A stretch of 27,313 bases of DNA from CAZHMB01 sp964533515 (GTDB lineage Archaea; Nanobdellota; Nanobdellia; Pacearchaeales; GW2011-AR1): the NCBI GenBank assembly GCA_964533515.1, contig CAZHMB010000008.1:1-27313 (forward strand). The letters run 5' to 3'. The notes below the pieces were generated by a model. That model made no database searches, was not told where the DNA came from, and was given only the letters and a program-made list of their open reading frames with translations. The translations under genes were made by a program, and so were the position numbers. Position 1 is the first letter of the stretch, and each line of letters opens with the position of its first letter. Shown one piece after another: positions 1 to 5,262 of the stretch.

Positions 1-41
1 TAACTTTCTAAAGCACACGTCTTTTAGGGTATATTATCTAC

Positions 42-79
42 AAGAAAGAAAAAAAATAAAAAAAAATAAAAAATAAATT
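42..79 (-). terminator. T-rich tract downstream of ftsZ
   Basis: On the minus strand this stretch is almost entirely T with scattered A, about 140 bases past the ftsZ stop codon. Archaeal transcription often ends in such oligo-T tracts without a hairpin. No coding frame is visible in 1-219. The assignment rests on composition and position only. Confidence 0.35.
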
Positions 80-105
80 GTTTGTGAATCTTCTTGGTTT
101 TCGGT

Positions 106-200
106 TTTTTGGATTTCGAATTCCCACTTAATTTCTCGCAGGCTCGAAAACCCACCCTTGTTTCTACATTGAATTGCCAAACAAGTGCGAAATCCAAAAA
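106..200. repeat. Palindromic mini-element R1, copy A
   Basis: A 13-bp perfect inverted repeat (TTTTTGGATTTCG at 106-118, its complement at 188-200) closes a 69-base interior. The interior begins with TTCCCACTT at 121-129 and contains AAAACCCACCCTT at 147-159, the same two blocks and order found in copies B (3761-3860) and C (17238-17347). A further inner pair, CTTGTTT at 158-164 with AAACAAG at 179-185, could form a second hairpin. It lies just past the ftsZ stop codon. The closing arms are unrelated in sequence to those of copies B and C. Confidence 0.6.
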
Positions 201-219
201 TTCCTCAACATTTGCGCAG

Positions 220-1305
220 TTATCTGTAAACTTCTATTCCTAAGTCAGATACTTCTTTGGTAGCTTCAGTTTCCATTTCAGATTCTTTTTCGTGACCTAA
301 AACGTATGGGCTGTGAACACCAGTCATTATTGTTATAACACGAACTTTTCCTTGGAAATCCTTGGAAATTCTCGCTCCGATAATAACTTTCGCGTCTGCT
401 CCTAAGTTGTCCGATACTAATCTTCCGATCGTGTCGAATTCTTCTAGTTTTAAATCTGGTCCGCATGTTACATGTATTAAAGCACCTGAAGCGCCTTGGT
501 AATCCACGTCAAGTAGAGGATGTGTTAGGGCTTGTCTTACTGCTTCTGTAACTCTGTCGGATTGTTGATCCGATTCACCAATACCAATCACTGAAACTCC
601 GCCGTTTCTCATTATCGAGCATACGTCTGCATAGTCCAAGTTGATTAAACTTGGTAATGTAATAGTTTCAACGATACCTTTTATCATAGTACTGATAAGT
701 TCGTTTGCTACTGCAAATGCTTGTGTGATAGGAAGTTGTCCTGCAATGTCGACTAGTCTGTTGTTGTCAAGAACGATGCACGTATCTGTAGAATCTCGTA
801 ATTCCTGAAGACCGAATTCAGCTTTGTCGATTCTGGCTTTTTCTGATTCAAAGGGCATTGTTACAACACCAATTACTATCGCTCCAGATTCTTTAGCAAT
901 ATTTGCTACTACTGGGGCCAAACCCGTTCCTGTTCCGCCGCCCATTCCTGCCAATACGAAAACCATGTCTGCCGGAGTCAAAGCTTTTTTTAAATCAGCG
1001 AGTGATTCTTTTCCTGCTTCTTGTCCAATTTTTGGATCTCCACCAGCACCGAGACCTCTTGTAAGTTCTTTACCTACTAAAATTTTCGCGTCGGCTTTTG
1101 TGACACTTAAATGTAAAGCGTCGGTGTTTGCTCCGTAAACTGTTGCACCTGTAATACCTTTGTTGAAGAGCCATGTTATTGCGTTACTTCCGCAACCGCC
1201 GCAACCGATAACTTTAATGTTTGCCTTTCCGGCACGAAGTTCATCAAAGTTGATGCTGTGGCTGTCCACGTTATCTATAGCTTCTTTTGCAAAGTCTAAT
1301 ACCAT
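220..1305 (-). CDS. ftsZ: Cell division protein FtsZ
   Basis: This is tubulin-family GTPase FtsZ, which polymerises into the cytokinetic ring at mid-cell. The 361 residues carry the N-terminal nucleotide-binding GCGGCGSN (about 34-41), the tubulin signature GGGTGTG (122-128) and the T7 synergy-loop N-L-D-Y-A-D used to hydrolyse GTP in the neighbouring subunit. The C-terminus ends in a short acidic tail with D-L-G-I-E-V, a tail style known from archaeal FtsZ, where it binds SepF-like anchors. The start is supported by an unusually strong ribosome binding site (GGAGGT at 1321-1326) and a TATA box further upstream. The gene is monocistronic as far as can be seen. Whether it is FtsZ1 or FtsZ2 was not resolved. 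Confidence 0.97.
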   Translation of the reverse strand: MVLDFAKEAIDNVDSHSINFDELRAGKANIKVIGCGGCGSNAITWLFNKGITGATVYGANTDALHLSVTKADAKILVGKELTRGLGAGGDPKIGQEAGKESLADLKKALTPADMVFVLAGMGGGTGTGLAPVVANIAKESGAIVIGVVTMPFESEKARIDKAEFGLQELRDSTDTCIVLDNNRLVDIAGQLPITQAFAVANELISTMIKGIVETITLPSLINLDYADVCSIMRNGGVSVIGIGESDQQSDRVTEAVRQALTHPLLDVDYQGASGALIHVTCGPDLKLEEFDTIGRLVSDNLGADAKVIIGARISKDFQGKVRVITIMTGVHSPYVLGHEKESEMETEATKEVSDLGIEVYR

Positions 1306-1320
1306 CTTTTGTTATTTTAA

Positions 1321-1328
1321 CCTCCTTT
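1321..1328 (-). promoter_or_regulatory. Strong Shine-Dalgarno of ftsZ
   Basis: The minus strand reads GAAAGGAGGT, ending 14 bases before the ftsZ ATG. Most neighbouring genes show no such site and look leaderless, so ftsZ is one of few genes here with a leader and a full Shine-Dalgarno sequence. Confidence 0.7.
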
Positions 1329-1353
1329 CATTTGTTAGTTGGTAGCTGTGCAA

Positions 1354-1369
1354 AACATTTATAAATGTT
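1354..1369 (-). promoter_or_regulatory. ftsZ TATA box inside a 16-bp palindrome
   Basis: AACATTTATAAATGTT is a perfect palindrome whose centre is a TATA box (TTTATAAA). It predicts a start of transcription near 1338 and a leader of about 33 bases containing the ribosome binding site. A TATA box is naturally part-palindromic, but 16 perfect bases suggests it may also be an operator. A second TATA-like stretch (TTTATAAATATT) lies at about 1474-1485. Confidence 0.5.
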
Positions 1370-1515
1370 GCACTCTTGCTACTATTAGAATAAAAACGGG
1401 AGAACATATCACCTCTTCATTTATTAATTTGAGCGCCAACTTAAATTAATATTATAAAAGAATGAAGGTCTGGTTCTTTATAAATATTTCTGTGATTTTC
1501 GGATTTGGGAGATAA

Positions 1516-2265
1516 CTATTTTTTAGAGGATTTCCAAATAATCTCAAAAATTTTTCGTTGTAATTTAGCTGAAGCTTCATCTTTAATATAGATTCCGGTT
1601 TGATTTCTATCATTAGCGTCCATAATGACTATTGCGTCCTCCAAAATATAATATGCAGAAGTTGAGTTATCAATTAATCCATTATTAAATCGTGTTTCTC
1701 TTAATTCTTGTTTATCTTTTTTCTTTAGATCAGCAAGAGTAAATTCTGATTTTGAGGTTATTACCTTGATTTTTATTTTGTTTTCTTTCCTTCGTCTTCT
1801 AAATTGAGGATGAAAATAGGGAATATAGCGGAGAAGTTTTTCTGGGAGATAGCAATAAATTGTTTTATTATTTTGTTCTAAGATCTTTGAGGCTGCAGTT
1901 TTTAATCCTTCGAAACCATTATAAATTTCTACCTTTGGATGTTCAGTAAATGTTTTTATAAGAGAATTTAATTCAGGGAGAATTTCTTTTATTGTTTCTT
2001 TTTTCCTCTGTTTTTCCTCTTCTATTATCTCAATAATTCTTTTTGGAGAAGATGCGCTATAATATTTAATTCCAGATTTAATAATCTCACTGATAAAACC
2101 TTTTTCATTAAGAGATTTTAATATATAATAAGATGCTTCTCTATTAATATCTGATTTTTTTGCTATCTCGCTTGCTTTCGCCAAACCAAGTTTCAAAGAA
2201 CTAAGGTATATTTTTGATTCTTGTCTGTTTAGTCCAATCTTTTCTAAGGCAGTTTCAATTTCCAT
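1516..2265 (-). CDS. TrmB-family transcriptional regulator
   Basis: The protein (249 aa) has the layout of TrmB-like archaeal regulators: an N-terminal winged helix-turn-helix (about 5-70, with the run L-N-R-Q-E-S-K-I-Y and the wing K-Y-Y-S-A), a charged coiled-coil linker (about 75-110), and a C-terminal effector domain related to the phospholipase D-like TrmB middle domain (about 110-245). TrmB members sense sugars or other ligands and bind palindromic operators overlapping promoters; the ligand here cannot be told. A TATA-like GTTTTAAATAATT at 2286-2298 lies about 25 bases upstream of the ATG, so the message is probably leaderless. It is divergent from the small gene at 2380 and upstream of ftsZ on the same strand. 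Confidence 0.85.
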   Translation of the reverse strand: MEIETALEKIGLNRQESKIYLSSLKLGLAKASEIAKKSDINREASYYILKSLNEKGFISEIIKSGIKYYSASSPKRIIEIIEEEKQRKKETIKEILPELNSLIKTFTEHPKVEIYNGFEGLKTAASKILEQNNKTIYCYLPEKLLRYIPYFHPQFRRRRKENKIKIKVITSKSEFTLADLKKKDKQELRETRFNNGLIDNSTSAYYILEDAIVIMDANDRNQTGIYIKDEASAKLQRKIFEIIWKSSKK

Positions 2266-2379
2266 ACTAACACAAGTTTTTGAAATTATTTAAAACTTTC
2301 TATTGTAGTAAAATATTTTACACCATAAATATAAAAGAAAATCTATTTTGAAAACATTAATTAAATTGGAGAAATAAAA

Positions 2380-2568
2380 ATGGTATTAGTTACAAGGTAT
2401 GAATTGCTTGGAGGGGGAAGGGTTATGGTGGATAATCAGACTGGTGAGAATGTAGTTCAACTTCCTAAGAGCGGGGCAGTTGTTAGAACTTCTGATAATG
2501 CTACCCCCGATCAAGCAGCAGAAACAATAAGGAAATATGAAGATTCAGATAATAGGTATAGACATTAA
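2380..2568 (+). CDS. Small hypothetical protein, 62 aa
   Basis: I do not recognise this protein. It is soluble, rather acidic at the C-terminus, and has a glycine cluster near residue 12. Gene status is supported by GGAG seven bases before the ATG, a TATA-like ATAAATATAAAA around 2325-2336, and by its stop codon falling three bases from the stop of a relict TYW3 3' end (2572-2574), the tight convergent spacing expected of a real gene pair before the 880-bp insertion. Confidence 0.5.
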   Translation: MVLVTRYELLGGGRVMVDNQTGENVVQLPKSGAVVRTSDNATPDQAAETIRKYEDSDNRYRH

Positions 2569-2571
2569 AGT

Positions 2572-2631
2572 TTAGACCCCCTTTTCAAACGTCTTAATCT
2601 TTTCCCAAGTCTTTTCGAGATTTTTGTTGGC
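2572..2631 (-). pseudogene. Relict 3' end of TYW3 (displaced original C-terminus)
   Basis: Read on the minus strand this encodes A-N-K-N-L-E-K-T-W-E-K-I-K-T-F-E-K-G-V and a TAA stop. The first 16 residues match residues 207-222 near the end of the intact TYW3 at 3428-4129, with only a few substitutions, and the two copies share 42 of 47 bases (2585-2631 with 3465-3511). The relict has a natural short tail and stop, whereas the intact gene now runs on into foreign sequence. This is best explained as the original 3' end of TYW3, pushed 880 bp away by an insertion. Confidence 0.75.
2585..2631. repeat. Left direct repeat of the 880-bp island (TYW3 3' end)
   Basis: These 47 bases match 3465-3511 in direct orientation with five mismatches, at an offset of exactly 880 bases. 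The repeat lies in the last codons of TYW3. A duplicated gene 3' end on either side of an insertion is the hallmark of site-specific integration, although no integrase is present between the repeats. Confidence 0.75.
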
Positions 2632-2654
2632 AAAACTAAAATGCGGTCGCTTCG

Positions 2655-2715
2655 CTACTCGAGCCCACGAAAGTCGTTATCTTTAAATTTAATTTCTCGC
2701 TTTCGTAAACTCTCG
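2655..2715. repeat. Hairpin repeat R2, copy 1
   Basis: These 61 bases match 24991-25051 at 54 positions, the first 27 being identical. In this copy both ends are CTCGAG, and ACGAAAG (2667-2673) can pair with CTTTCGT (2699-2705), so the repeat can fold into an imperfect hairpin with an AT-rich loop. Read on the minus strand both copies also encode E-S-L-R-K-R and D-N-D-F-R-G-L-E followed by a TAG stop, so a coding relic is an alternative. It lies 24 bases inside the 880-bp island. The rest of 2632-2790 shows no convincing gene. Confidence 0.7.
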
Positions 2716-2791
2716 AGATTAATGGGGAGAAAATTTACAAATTCTGTGCAATCATTGAAATCTTTTTAGATTTTTTCATTAAGTTTAATTA

Positions 2792-2850
2792 TTAATTATA
2801 TTCTCGAGGATATAAATGCTTAAAAAGAATTAAAAGTTAACTAGTTTATG
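2792..2850 (+). promoter_or_regulatory. Duplicated promoter/operator, copy 1
   Basis: The 59 bases up to and including the ATG of the gene at 2848 are repeated at 3062-3120 with two differences. They contain the near-perfect palindrome TATATTCTCGAGGATATA (2797-2814; one mismatched pair) overlapping the TATA box GATATAAATG (2809-2818). The start of transcription is predicted just before the ATG, and there is no Shine-Dalgarno sequence, so the message should be leaderless. The palindrome is a likely operator for a dimeric repressor. Confidence 0.65.
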
Positions 2851-3057
2851 ACAGATAGATATACTTTAAAGAATCGTTATACTTCAAGGAGGGCTGTTTC
2901 TCTTACAATTGATAATGAAAAAGAAGCGATATTTTTCTATCTGACTTTGAGGGGCGGTGGTGCAGAGGTTAGTTTATTTGATGGTGCGGATACGGAATTA
3001 CGTCCTTCAGAGATAGGGGATAGGGCGAGAGAACTAGGAATGATTGAATCGTTTTGA
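2848..3057 (+). CDS. Small hypothetical protein, 69 aa, in the TYW3 island
   Basis: I do not recognise this protein. It is a soluble 69-residue chain beginning with a basic, tyrosine-rich segment, then a mixed hydrophobic stretch (about 24-33), a glycine triplet and an acidic C-terminal helix. It is the first of two genes inside the 880-bp insertion in the 3' end of TYW3, and has the same promoter and putative operator as the next gene, so the two are likely expressed together and in answer to the same signal. A toxin-antitoxin or small-effector pair is conceivable but nothing in the sequence proves it. Confidence 0.55.
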   Translation: MTDRYTLKNRYTSRRAVSLTIDNEKEAIFFYLTLRGGGAEVSLFDGADTELRPSEIGDRARELGMIESF

Positions 3058-3061
3058 TATT

Positions 3062-3120
3062 TTAATTATATTCTCGAGGATATAAATGCTTAAAAAGAAT
3101 TAAATGTGAACTAGTTTATG
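3062..3120 (+). promoter_or_regulatory. Duplicated promoter/operator, copy 2
   Basis: This is the second copy of the 59-base promoter of 2792-2850, ending in the ATG of the gene at 3118. The palindrome TATATTCTCGAGGATATA recurs at 3067-3084 without change. Identity stops at the start codon in both copies: the two proteins are unrelated, so the promoter alone was duplicated or selected. Confidence 0.65.
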
Positions 3121-3477
3121 AAAGTAAGAATAACCGGTGATGCTTATGGTAAAGAAAGAGTAATGAACGCAATGGCAATAATGGGAGAATTTAGTCCTGA
3201 TGAAACTTTATGGTATTCTGATAAGATTGGGCAAGTAATTGAGGTTGGAGATAAACCAAATGAACGGGGATTTTATCAATCTGTTGCATACGAACAGGGA
3301 GTAACTGAAGGTGATTTTGAAAGAGCTCCATATAATTCTCGCTTGTCGCCAATTTGTCAAGAGGATGTAGAGACATATCGGCGGGCTAGAGAAAAAGCTG
3401 AAGAGAGTGATTTGTTTTTCAAAGATTTTAGAGCAAGACTTGATAAAGTTTGTGGATTAGATCCTCAAAAGCCTTAA
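3118..3477 (+). CDS. Hypothetical protein, 119 aa, in the TYW3 island
   Basis: I do not recognise this protein. It starts with a short beta-like segment (M-K-V-R-I-T-G-D-A-Y-G), has a tryptophan-containing middle (about 32-50) and a charged helical C-terminus (about 82-112), with cysteines near residues 80 and 112. No membrane segment is visible. Its last four codons lie in the 47-bp direct repeat at 3465-3511, and its 3' end overlaps the present 3' end of TYW3 by 50 bases in convergent orientation, an unusual overlap that fits recent insertion. Leaderless start from the duplicated promoter at 3062-3120. Confidence 0.55.
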   Translation: MKVRITGDAYGKERVMNAMAIMGEFSPDETLWYSDKIGQVIEVGDKPNERGFYQSVAYEQGVTEGDFERAPYNSRLSPICQEDVETYRRAREKAEESDLFFKDFRARLDKVCGLDPQKP

Positions 3478-4129
3478 TCTTCCCCCAAGTCTTTTCTAGA
3501 TTTTTGTTGGCTTCTTTAACAAGAACTTCTAAAAAATTGTCGTCAACGAGGATTTTTCCTTTGCTGATTATCGGAAGTTCAATTTTTTCTGTTGAAATAA
3601 GTTCAAGAATTATTTTGTCTTTTGTTATTGAAGAAATTCCTGAACGTTTGAATCCAGAAGATTTCGCTTTGGCGAGAAGTTGGTTTGCGTCTTCTAATGT
3701 TTTGCATGCTATGTGAAGAATACAAGGTTCTTGTTTGAATTTTATTTCTTTGTTTTCTTCAGCCAGATTATTATTTCCCACTTCAATTTTTGACTTCGTC
3801 AAAAGACCCGCCCTTTTTCCACCACCATTTCCACCCCCCGATTTAACTAGTAATCTGGCTTCGTTATTGTTTAGGGTAATTAATTCCTCTAGATCTGTTT
3901 TTAATTCTTCAAGAGAAATCTTTTTGTGATAAGTTTTTAATAATGCCCCTGGGCGTTGTTCTGAATTGTTTTTTACAAGTGCGATTCTTCCTGAGCAACT
4001 TGAGGTCGTGTAAAAATTCTCAAGAGAATTTATTTTTTCGCAAAGGGTGAGAATTTTTTTGTCCCAACTTCCAATTGAAGATTTGTCTTTTTTTGAAAGA
4101 GCGGAGGATTTTTGTTGGACGAATGTCAT
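3428..4129 (-). CDS. taw3: tRNA wybutosine-synthesis protein TYW3/Taw3, with in-frame insertion and altered tail
   Basis: TYW3/Taw3 is the N4-methyltransferase that acts on the wyosine-type base at G37 of tRNA-Phe. Recognised family blocks: Y-T-T-S-S-C-S-G-R-I (about 40-49), E-P-C-I-L-H-I-A-C (134-142) and G-F-K-R-S-G-I (159-165). Between the first and second blocks lies a glycine- and asparagine-rich stretch (about 91-125) that is foreign to the family as I know it and is encoded exactly by the palindromic element R1 copy B. The C-terminal K-A-F-E-D-L-I-H-K-L-Y-Q-V-L-L is also odd: it is read from island sequence, while the likely original tail survives at 2572-2631. A TATA box at 4149-4158 sits 25 bases upstream of the ATG (leaderless). 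Whether this doubly altered protein is active is unknown. Confidence 0.88.
   Translation of the reverse strand: MTFVQQKSSALSKKDKSSIGSWDKKILTLCEKINSLENFYTTSSCSGRIALVKNNSEQRPGALLKTYHKKISLEELKTDLEELITLNNNEARLLVKSGGGNGGGKRAGLLTKSKIEVGNNNLAEENKEIKFKQEPCILHIACKTLEDANQLLAKAKSSGFKRSGISSITKDKIILELISTEKIELPIISKGKILVDDNFLEVLVKEANKNLEKTWGKIKAFEDLIHKLYQVLL
3465..3511. repeat. Right direct repeat of the 880-bp island (TYW3 3' end)
   Basis: This is the partner of 2585-2631 (42 of 47 bases identical). It covers codons 207-222 of the current TYW3 and the last codons of the island gene at 3118-3477. Confidence 0.75.
3761..3860. repeat. Palindromic mini-element R1, copy B, inside TYW3
   Basis: AGCCAGATTA (3761-3770) and its exact complement TAATCTGGCT (3851-3860) enclose the shared R1 core: TTCCCACTTCAA (3775-3786) and AGACCCGCCCTT (3804-3815). 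Allowing one T-G mismatch the arms extend to 13 bases. The element is fully translated on the minus strand within TYW3 (residues about 90-124, including K-R-A-G-L-L and K-I-E-V-G-N) without breaking the frame. Confidence 0.7.
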
Positions 4130-4159
4130 AGTTTAAGGAGAATAGTTTTTTATATAAAT

Positions 4160-4867
4160 TTATTCTTTCTCCAAAATCTCAACATTAATGTTTTCTTCTT
4201 GACAGAGTTCTTTGAATTCATCTGTTTCTGATGAAGTTCCTTCGATTGTTCCGTAATGCATTGGAATCGCGATGTCGGGTTTTATTGTTTTTGCTGCTCC
4301 TGCCGCTTCTTCTGCGGTCATAGTGTATCTCCCGCCTATTGGCAATAGGGCAATGAATGTTTTATTTGGTTGTTTATAGCCGGTGAGTTTTTGCATCTCT
4401 GGAATTTCATCAGTGTCGCCGGCGTGATAGATTATTGCCTTGTCGAATTTTATTAGATATCCTAACCAGCCTTCATCCTTTTGATGGAAAGGTTTGTCGA
4501 TGTTATATGCAGGGATAGCTGAGATTTTTACATTCCCGAAATCTAGTTCTTGATTTGGTTGTGCAAGTTCTATTTTTATTTGTTGTTGAAATCTTGTTAT
4601 TTTGCTTTGGCAATCGGGGGGGCAAATTATTCTCGTTCCGTCCTTGACAATTTTTTGGATGTCAGGAAAACTGCAGTGGTCAAAGTGGCTGTGAGTGATT
4701 AAGATTATGTCTGCTTTTTGATCTTCGAATTCTTTAGATATTTCATAAGGGTCAATGTAAATAGTTTTTGAAGATTTGCCTTCTGAAGAAGGTACACCCT
4801 TGGGTGCTATTAAGAATCCAGCATGTCCGAGCCATTTGAGTTCAATGTTTGTTTCGGGGATTATCAT
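4160..4867 (-). CDS. Metallo-beta-lactamase-fold hydrolase (UPF0173/UlaG-like)
   Basis: The protein (235 aa) has the compact single-domain metallo-beta-lactamase layout of the UPF0173/UlaG-like group. The metal-binding T-H-S-H-F-D-H lies at 58-64, the opening W-L-G-H-A-G-F at 12-18, a second metal ligand set in Y-H-A-G-D-T-D (about 147-153), and the final histidine in P-M-H-Y-G-T (about 202-207). Such proteins are Zn- or Mn-dependent hydrolases of phosphodiesters, lactones or similar esters in the cytoplasm; the substrate cannot be predicted. TATA box CTTTAAAAAC at 4888-4897 is 26 bases upstream of the ATG, so the message is probably leaderless. Confidence 0.87.
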   Translation of the reverse strand: MIIPETNIELKWLGHAGFLIAPKGVPSSEGKSSKTIYIDPYEISKEFEDQKADIILITHSHFDHCSFPDIQKIVKDGTRIICPPDCQSKITRFQQQIKIELAQPNQELDFGNVKISAIPAYNIDKPFHQKDEGWLGYLIKFDKAIIYHAGDTDEIPEMQKLTGYKQPNKTFIALLPIGGRYTMTAEEAAGAAKTIKPDIAIPMHYGTIEGTSSETDEFKELCQEENINVEILEKE

Positions 4868-4969
4868 TACTTGAGAAAAAGGAGTTGGTTTTTAAAGATT
4901 TTGATGGTTGTTTCGAGATATATATTCAAGTATAATAATTGTTATAAAGGGGAAATTGCTTGGTGGGGG

Positions 4970-5041
4970 ATGGTCAGAGATGAAAGAACAAAGTTGAATG
5001 AGATGCAAGGAGACATTATGACGCTCTTGGAAACGCTGTGA
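4970..5041 (+). CDS. Very short ORF, 23 aa, possibly the N-terminus of the next ORF
   Basis: ATG at 4970 follows GGTGG and a TATA-like GATATATATT (4916-4925) on the plus strand. The peptide is a charged helix (M-V-R-D-E-R-T-K-L-N-E-M...) that ends at TGA 5039-5041, overlapping the GTG at 5038 that opens the next frame. Because the next ORF begins with a matching helix, the two may once have been one protein split by a one-base frameshift, or a translationally coupled pair. Upstream codons of this frame run antisense through the MBL gene and are unlikely to be translated. Confidence 0.35.
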   Translation: MVRDERTKLNEMQGDIMTLLETL

Positions 5042-5262
5042 AGGTTCTTTCAGATTTAATGAAGCTTTCTGATTTAGGACAAATTGAAGAAAGTAGTCCT
5101 CTTTATCCTGTGAGACAGAAACAGGACGAGTTAACTGGAAAAGTTACGGATTTGAGAAATTCGGTTAACACGGACTATATCAATGCTTTAATTATCGCTG
5201 ATGATAGTTTTGAAAGAGGGGCCCCCGTTGTGGGGTCAGAGGAATCACAAAGCCCGCAATAA
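5038..5262 (+). CDS. Small hypothetical protein, 74 aa
   Basis: I do not recognise this protein. It has a GTG start, an N-terminal leucine-rich helix (about 2-17), a middle helix and an acidic, serine-rich end; it looks helical and soluble. The start overlaps the stop of the 23-residue ORF before it (G-TGA), as in coupled genes or after a frameshift. Its 3' end overlaps the DHH gene (5245-6321, opposite strand) by 18 bases. Confidence 0.4.
   Translation: MKVLSDLMKLSDLGQIEESSPLYPVRQKQDELTGKVTDLRNSVNTDYINALIIADDSFERGAPVVGSEESQSPQ

Noticed and set aside
824..1138. A 104-codon plus-strand frame opposite ftsZ
   Set aside because: It is the mirror of the conserved FtsZ core, proline- and alanine-rich from reversed codons, without promoter.
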